Part shown: in pieces, positions 58,720-64,000 of the stretch | Position numbering within the stretch: the stretch's first letter is position 1 | How the letters are laid out: every line of letters begins with the position of its first letter | Assembly: GCF_023101765.2 (NCBI RefSeq) | Contig: NC_064237.1 | Span: 10,201,649-10,265,648, forward strand | Direction of reading: 5' to 3' | DNA: 64,000 nucleotides | From: Spodoptera frugiperda | Taxonomy: Eukaryota; Arthropoda; Insecta; Lepidoptera; Noctuidae | Program-made: the position numbers and the translations under genes | Notes under the pieces: model-generated | The model's input: the letters and a program-made list of their open reading frames with translations, nothing else | The model's database searches: none | What the model was told of the DNA's origin: nothing

Positions 58720-61616
58720 ATGGAATGGTAAGTGACAATTTTGATTTATCATGGACTTACTTAAAAAAGGTACGCTGGTTGCAACTCTTTCTTTAATTTT
58801 CTTTCTTTATACTTGAATAGAAACCCTTTATCTTTCGAATATTAGATGAGTATTTAATCTTATTACAAATGAAAGTGGGCTTGCCATATTTCTGGAAAGA
58901 AGCATGCTTCGGCACAAACGGGCCGGCTTGACCGGAGTAATACCACGGCCTTACAGATAATTGTATCGTCGTGTGAGCGAGGTTACCGGAGGACCAATGG
59001 CCCTTCTCCTCAATCTCCTTTATCCCCGAATTCCCTGCAATCTTCAAATTCCCAAGAGGCCAGCAACGCACTTGTACCGTCTTTGATGTTTCGGGTGTCG
59101 ATAGGCGGCGCCTATAGTATACCATCAGGTGATCCATATGCTCGTTTACCAGCTTATTTATTGAATATTTTTTGTTTTTTTAGTTTCACTTCATCATGTG
59201 TGAATGCAACGACTGGTGTAGCTCCAAACATCTTTGCTTCGGCTATCCAGTTTGTGGCTGCGTTGCAATGTGGAATTACGCTGTCAATTCCAGATGCTGA
59301 TGTAACAAGTAAATAGAATAATATTATAATTATCTTTGTCGTATCAACTTTAAAGTATTTAGACCTTTGATCAAAAGCCGACAACGCAGTAAAGACTTAT
59401 CTAGTGTTTCACATTGTACTACATTAAATTAACGACAAATAAAGTGGTTTTATTTGAATGTTAAAATTTTAAAGTCATTAGCATAATATTCTTGTAATCA
59501 CTATCGTGAGACTTACCTATTAAATTAAGTAAAATCACGGATTGCTGCGCTGCGGTAGGATGCGCGACATCGCCGCGTCTGCGCACGTTGCTCATGATAG
59601 AGAATCCCTCTGTAACTGGAAACTAGTAGTAGCTTTTCTCCATTAATTCACGTGGGTAAACGGTGATTTTTAGTTAATATAATATTTTTATTGATACCTC
59701 TTTTGTCACAGACGGAGAAAGTTTCGACTTCATTATTGTTGGCGCTGGAACTGCTGGCAGTGTGTTGGCGAACAGATTGAGCGCTGTACCAGAATGGAAG
59801 GTTTTACTGATCGAGGCAGGTGATGATGCTCCAGCAGAATCTGATGTAAGTAGAAATGTCTTTGCATTTGGAAATATGACTCTAAAGGAAAACCTTACTA
59901 TTATACGATTTATAAATAGAAAAAAACATAAAATAAAACTTGTCTTCAAGTTTCAATATCTCATCTTTAATTAGATCCTTATCAATAAAAAAGTAAAAAA
60001 CTATGAAAATATTTTATACTTTATTATGCAACATGTTTTAGATCCCAACTCTATCCACGACACTATATCATTCAAGATACGATTGGGACTATAAGACACT
60101 GCCAAATGGAAGGACAGATGGTGCTACTATAGGTGGAAATATAGACTGGGCACGCGGGAAAATGATGGGTGGAAGTAGCAGCATAAACGCCATGATCTAC
60201 GTACAAGGAAATGACCAAGACTATCAAAACTGGTTTGACCTCGGTAATCCAGAATGGAGTGTCGAAGAAGTCCGTCGGTGTTTTAGGAAACAAGAAAGTT
60301 TCCAAGATATGGAAATGTTGAAGAATCCTGATATCAGCGCACATTATGGGCACGATGGACCATTAATCATAAACTCATTCAACTATACATACCCACATAT
60401 TAGACAGAGAGTCTTATCTGCTTGGAATGAGATAGGCATCAAGAATGTGCCAGATTACAATGTCGCAAACACATTAGGATCTGGTCGCATGAGGGGTACA
60501 GCAACTTCTGGGCAAAGACAGAGCTTTAGTAAGGCTTATTTAGGCCCAATACTTGATAGAAAAAATTTAAAAATTATTAAGAATAGCTTCGTTACCAAAT
60601 TGATATTTAAACAAGGTTCTAAAACTGTTCGTGGAGTTGAGGTAGAACGTGACTCAAAAATATTTAAATTTTATGCTAAAAATGAAGTTATTGTAAGCGC
60701 AGGTGCTGTAAACTCTCCACAGCTTTTAATGTTGTCTGGAATTGGACCAAAAAAGCATCTTCGTTCTAAAAAAATACCAGTCGTAGTTGATTCTCCAATG
60801 GTAGGACAAAATTTACAAGATCATCTTTTTATTCCTGTTATAGTATTTTGTGATGAAACTGGAGAACAAACTGTAGCTGAACAACAATTTGATGCCATCC
60901 GTTATCTTTACAACCGCACGGGGTATCTATCACACAATTATGTCATCGATGCCTTAGCATTTTACTCTGCGGACTCAGATATCACTTATCCCCAGTTTCA
61001 AAGTCACGTTGGAATGATATGGAAAAATAGTGAAATATTAGAAGAAATGTTACGTTCATGGTTCAAATACAAAGACCACGTAGTAGAACCATTGCTTGAA
61101 CTTAACAAAAAACATACAGCATACATGTTCCCATTCCATGTTCTCCATCCTAAATCAAGAGGCAGTATTTATTTGAATTCAACAAATCCACATGACTATC
61201 CAATAATAGATGCTAACTACTTCGGTGATGATGAAGATTTAGAATTAGCAGCAATTGGAATTCAAATGCTGACTAAGTTAGTGAATACTACAGAATTTAG
61301 AGAAATAAATGCCTTTTTACCAAGAATGGAATGGCCACCGTGTGATGTTTACGAATTAGACAGTATAGATTATTGGAAGTGTATTTGTTTGGAGATGGTA
61401 TTCACTGTATATCATCCTGTAGGAACATGTCAGATGGGACCAGATCCAAAGACATCAGTAGTAAATAGTCGATTGAAAGTCCATGGAGTCCGAAACCTTC
61501 GTGTGATAGATGCAAGTGTAATGCCAACACAAATAAGTGGAAATACTAACGGACCAACTGGAGTGGTGGGAGAAAGAGGTGCAGAACTGATTTTGGAAGA
61601 TTATAGAAAGCTTTAA
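58720..61616 (+). CDS. GMC-H: GMC flavin oxidoreductase (ecdysone-oxidase-like)
   Basis: Exons are 58720-58727, 59184-59308, 59712-59845 and 60042-61616 (stop TAA), giving 613 residues (MECFTSSCVNATTG start). GAGTAG is at 55-60; signature 1 is ARGKMMGGSSSINAM, with Ala where most copies have Pro; H547 and N590 are intact. DSIDYWKC replaces the usual DSRDYWKC. Around 61510 its sequence leaves the common tract of B-G and reads SVMPTQISGNTNGPTGVVGERG, closer to GMC-A. The body is closest to G, and it is the nearest match to the three relics upstream of D, E and F. Intron 1 contains a repeat. It is the last gene of the array; its poly(A) signal may come from a SINE tail. Confidence 0.9.
58855..59155 (+). 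repeat. Interspersed repeat in GMC-H intron 1
   Basis: 'gggcttgccatatttctgg', 'ggccggcttgaccggagt', 'gccagcaacgcacttgta' and 'ccatcaggtgatccatatg' occur in order. The last part has a reverse relative at 15168-15245. The ORFs here are shadows. Confidence 0.6.
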
Positions 61617-61654
61617 AACGTATTCAACACTACTATATGCCTAGCCTCATGTGA

Positions 61655-61730
61655 AATTGTATTGTAAACGCACCCACGACACAGGAGAAAATCCTAATGT
61701 GAGACAACGTTTCTTAAATAAAAAATAAAT
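61655..61730 (+). mobile_element. SINE tail fragment at the 3' end of GMC-H
   Basis: 'cacccacgacacaggagaaa' and 'gtgagacaacgtttctt' match the tail of the SINEs at 57970 and 15532. It contains AATAAA at 61717-61722, the first good poly(A) signal after the GMC-H stop codon, about 100 bases downstream. Confidence 0.65.
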
Positions 61731-64000
61731 AGTTACTTATTTCATAACTGGTTATCATTGGGCATTATCTAAGGAGCCGCTTTTATTGTTTCAGTGTGTA
61801 GATTAAACTCCTTTGCATTGTAAACATTATTTAACAATGTAAGTACAATTTTTGCTTTTTGAAAGTTGTTTATCTCTAATCTATAACGTGAGTTAGATTG
61901 CAAACAGTTAAAATAGCACTTTGATATTTATATTTTAATCGTGTATCTATCATTTTGTTATTATGGTTTCTTGTTTGTTTAGTGCTAAATAAAATGATTA
62001 TGTTTAATTTATATTTTTATTTAAACTTCCTGACGGTTAGTCAGGGAGACTTAATAAAACATTTAGGATTATTTTATATGAAAACACAAATGAAATACGT
62101 GAAAGCCTATAATAGCAGCATGTATTAAATAAATTCTACATTATAAGCTAACCCATCTTTCAAATTTCTCCGGCTATTGTGTGGAAGACGCCCTAGATAG
62201 TTCAGATTATCGGAAACACATTTATCGAGATTTGGCACAACTAAAGACCTAGTTGGCACCCCGAAAATCGTCGTTGATATATAAAAATTATGGTGAAAGA
62301 GTGCCGAAGTATAAAACAAAAGTTTTATGTAATAGCAAAATAATTTTTGTGTTCTATAAAAATATAAAATGTCTCTAGTCTTTAGTTCAAGCAATTTTTT
62401 TGTTTTGAGTAATTAGTAGTTTATATTCATAGTAGTTTACGCCAAAAAAAACGTATCTTTAAAACACTACGGTATTATGCCAAAGTTAATTAAGATTTAG
62501 TGGTTATTACACACTCATGTCTATGTTTTTGTATTTGATATTATTTCACTCACATATAACACCATTCCACCCATACATAAAACACAAATGGCCACCAAAT
62601 TACGTCTCTTACTGAAGATATAAAGAACAAAATACCAACAAAAAACGAAATGAATTATATCTGAAAACGCATGGATATCGCGTTCAAGTATAAATAGTCA
62701 TTCAACAGATAAAACCATTAACTATTCTTAACCGACTGTGAAAAGAGGCAGGCAAGCTCATTGTTGGTGCGCAGATGAATAGAGACGTCGTACAAAAGGT
62801 GTTTTCTGCGAACATCGATTCCTTTGCTTGTTTGCGCTCGTTAAGTCTGAAGCAAACGTGCTACTTTCGTTGAATTTACTTTTTTTATTACGTTTTTGAC
62901 TGTTGAGTAGAAGATCGCTGAATATAAAGCATTGCATTCCTGATACAATGCTTTATAGAGCTAGAGCTTGGCCAGACAATACGTACATAAAGACCTCTCC
63001 TTTTTTTAAACAACGTGTGACACCAAAATTGCACTCTATAACTATATTTTTTTTACTTTTTCCTGTCGTGGTGGCGCGTTGGTTTAAAACGCCCACTTCT
63101 CATGCATGAGGGCAGAAACCAAACAACGGCAAGTACCAATATGATTATTTTCCAAGCTATACGTACTTTCTAAGATTATTTTAGACACCACTGACAACTT
63201 AATATAATTTCTGATTACAAGTTTGAAATCGCCAATCCACATGCCGCATCCTTCTCAGTAATGGACTTTTATAGGCTGCTAATGTGATGTGATGTGAACT
63301 TTTTCATGGCAAAACTGTTAATTGGATTGTCATTGAATCCATTTATCGTAAGTAAGCTGAATCTTATGAAACAATTTCTTACCATAATGTTAAATATTAT
63401 ATGTACACGCAAGAGATACGTAGATAAAACGAGACATCAACTAATATCGACGCAGTAGTTGACAATAGTTGTAAGTTAGTGTGTGCAAAACGCAAGAAAT
63501 TTCGTGCTGCGATTAAACGCAATACAAGTCACAAGTCGCCAGTCTGTATGTCCCTAAATGAGTAGGAAGTGCACTAGCTGTCTTTTGTTTTGAACAGACA
63601 ATGTCGTTTTCTGCGGCGCATTGTCCAAAGGGTAAATCCTGCACGTTACAAAACACAAACATACAAAATTAAACTAGACTAATATTACGCTTATTTATTT
63701 ATTTTGAACTCTATTGCACATACACATAAAACACATTTACATTGTAATAGTAATTTGAGTACAATGGGCGGTCTTATCACACACAGCGATTTCTTCCAGA
63801 CAACCTTTGGATGGAATTTTTAAAATGATCTGGGAATGGATAGTGCGTCCACAATAATGCGAAAGGGGGAAGCTTATGTTACTATATTTTGTGGATCTAA
63901 ACTAAATTCCATTTATAGCTGGTTTACCGGGGCTCCGGCTCCTAAAGCGAGTGTAGGAATGGAGTGGTTTTTGTTTGGCACGCCCTGCAGCCTATTTTGG
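61731..64000. other. Gene-poor right flank
   Basis: No gene is supported. Weak traces: at about 63065-63145 a tRNA-like repeat head ('gtggcgcgttggtttaaaac'); at about 63695-63840 a common repeat end ('gggcggtcttatcac', 'gatttcttccagacaacc'); and at about 63915-64000 a GC-richer block ('ccggggctccggctcct') of the 3848-4125 family, cut by the window edge. The 89-codon minus frame at 62125-62394 has no domain. Confidence 0.5.

Overview
The window looks like moth (Lepidoptera) nuclear DNA. It is AT-rich, has introns with GTAAGT-type donors, and is scattered with repeat types I associate with Lepidoptera: tRNA-headed SINEs, elements ending in a CTTTGA-type tail, and elements carrying the 'cgtccactgctg' phrase. 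A noctuid-like moth is my guess and is not proven. No rRNA, functional tRNA, CRISPR array or viral gene was seen.

The main content is a tandem, same-strand array of eight GMC (glucose-methanol-choline) flavin oxidoreductase genes between about 15.8 and 61.6 kb, named here GMC-A to GMC-H. By hand-splicing, each gene resolves into four coding exons: an 8-nt start exon (ATG GAN TG), an exon of 125-137 nt, an FAD-binding exon of usually 134 nt, and a terminal exon of exactly 1575 nt in all eight copies. Seven copies are open and predict proteins of 613-615 residues with the FAD Rossmann motif, both GMC signatures and the His-Asn active-site pair. The eighth, GMC-F, has a 20-bp deletion inside its FAD motif and is a young pseudogene. 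The nearest named family I can suggest is the ecdysone-oxidase-like branch of insect GMC enzymes, but the substrate cannot be read from the sequence.

Layout: 1-15 kb is gene-poor, with dispersed repeats, a 55-bp minisatellite and a decayed antisense LINE. 15.8-30.3 kb holds GMC-A, B and C, which are divergent and have long introns. 30.3-51.9 kb holds D, E and F, products of about 4-kb segmental duplications; each duplicated unit also carries a small relic of a lost GMC exon upstream of the gene. Between E and F lies a nested retrotransposon block (39.2-47.4 kb): a jockey-like LINE on the plus strand, split by a second LINE on the minus strand, both sitting at the edge of a short older repeat. 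52.8-61.6 kb holds GMC-G and H, separated by a foldback, inverted-repeat element. 61.7-64 kb is gene-poor.

The array shows birth, death and homogenisation. The last 100-160 bp of coding sequence are almost identical in copies B to G but not in the outermost copies A and H, although the bodies of the proteins are clearly diverged. D, E, F and G are mosaics. These patterns point to gene conversion and unequal crossing-over in a locus whose enzymes probably share one oxidative job in the insect, such as hormone, defence or xenobiotic alcohol oxidation.
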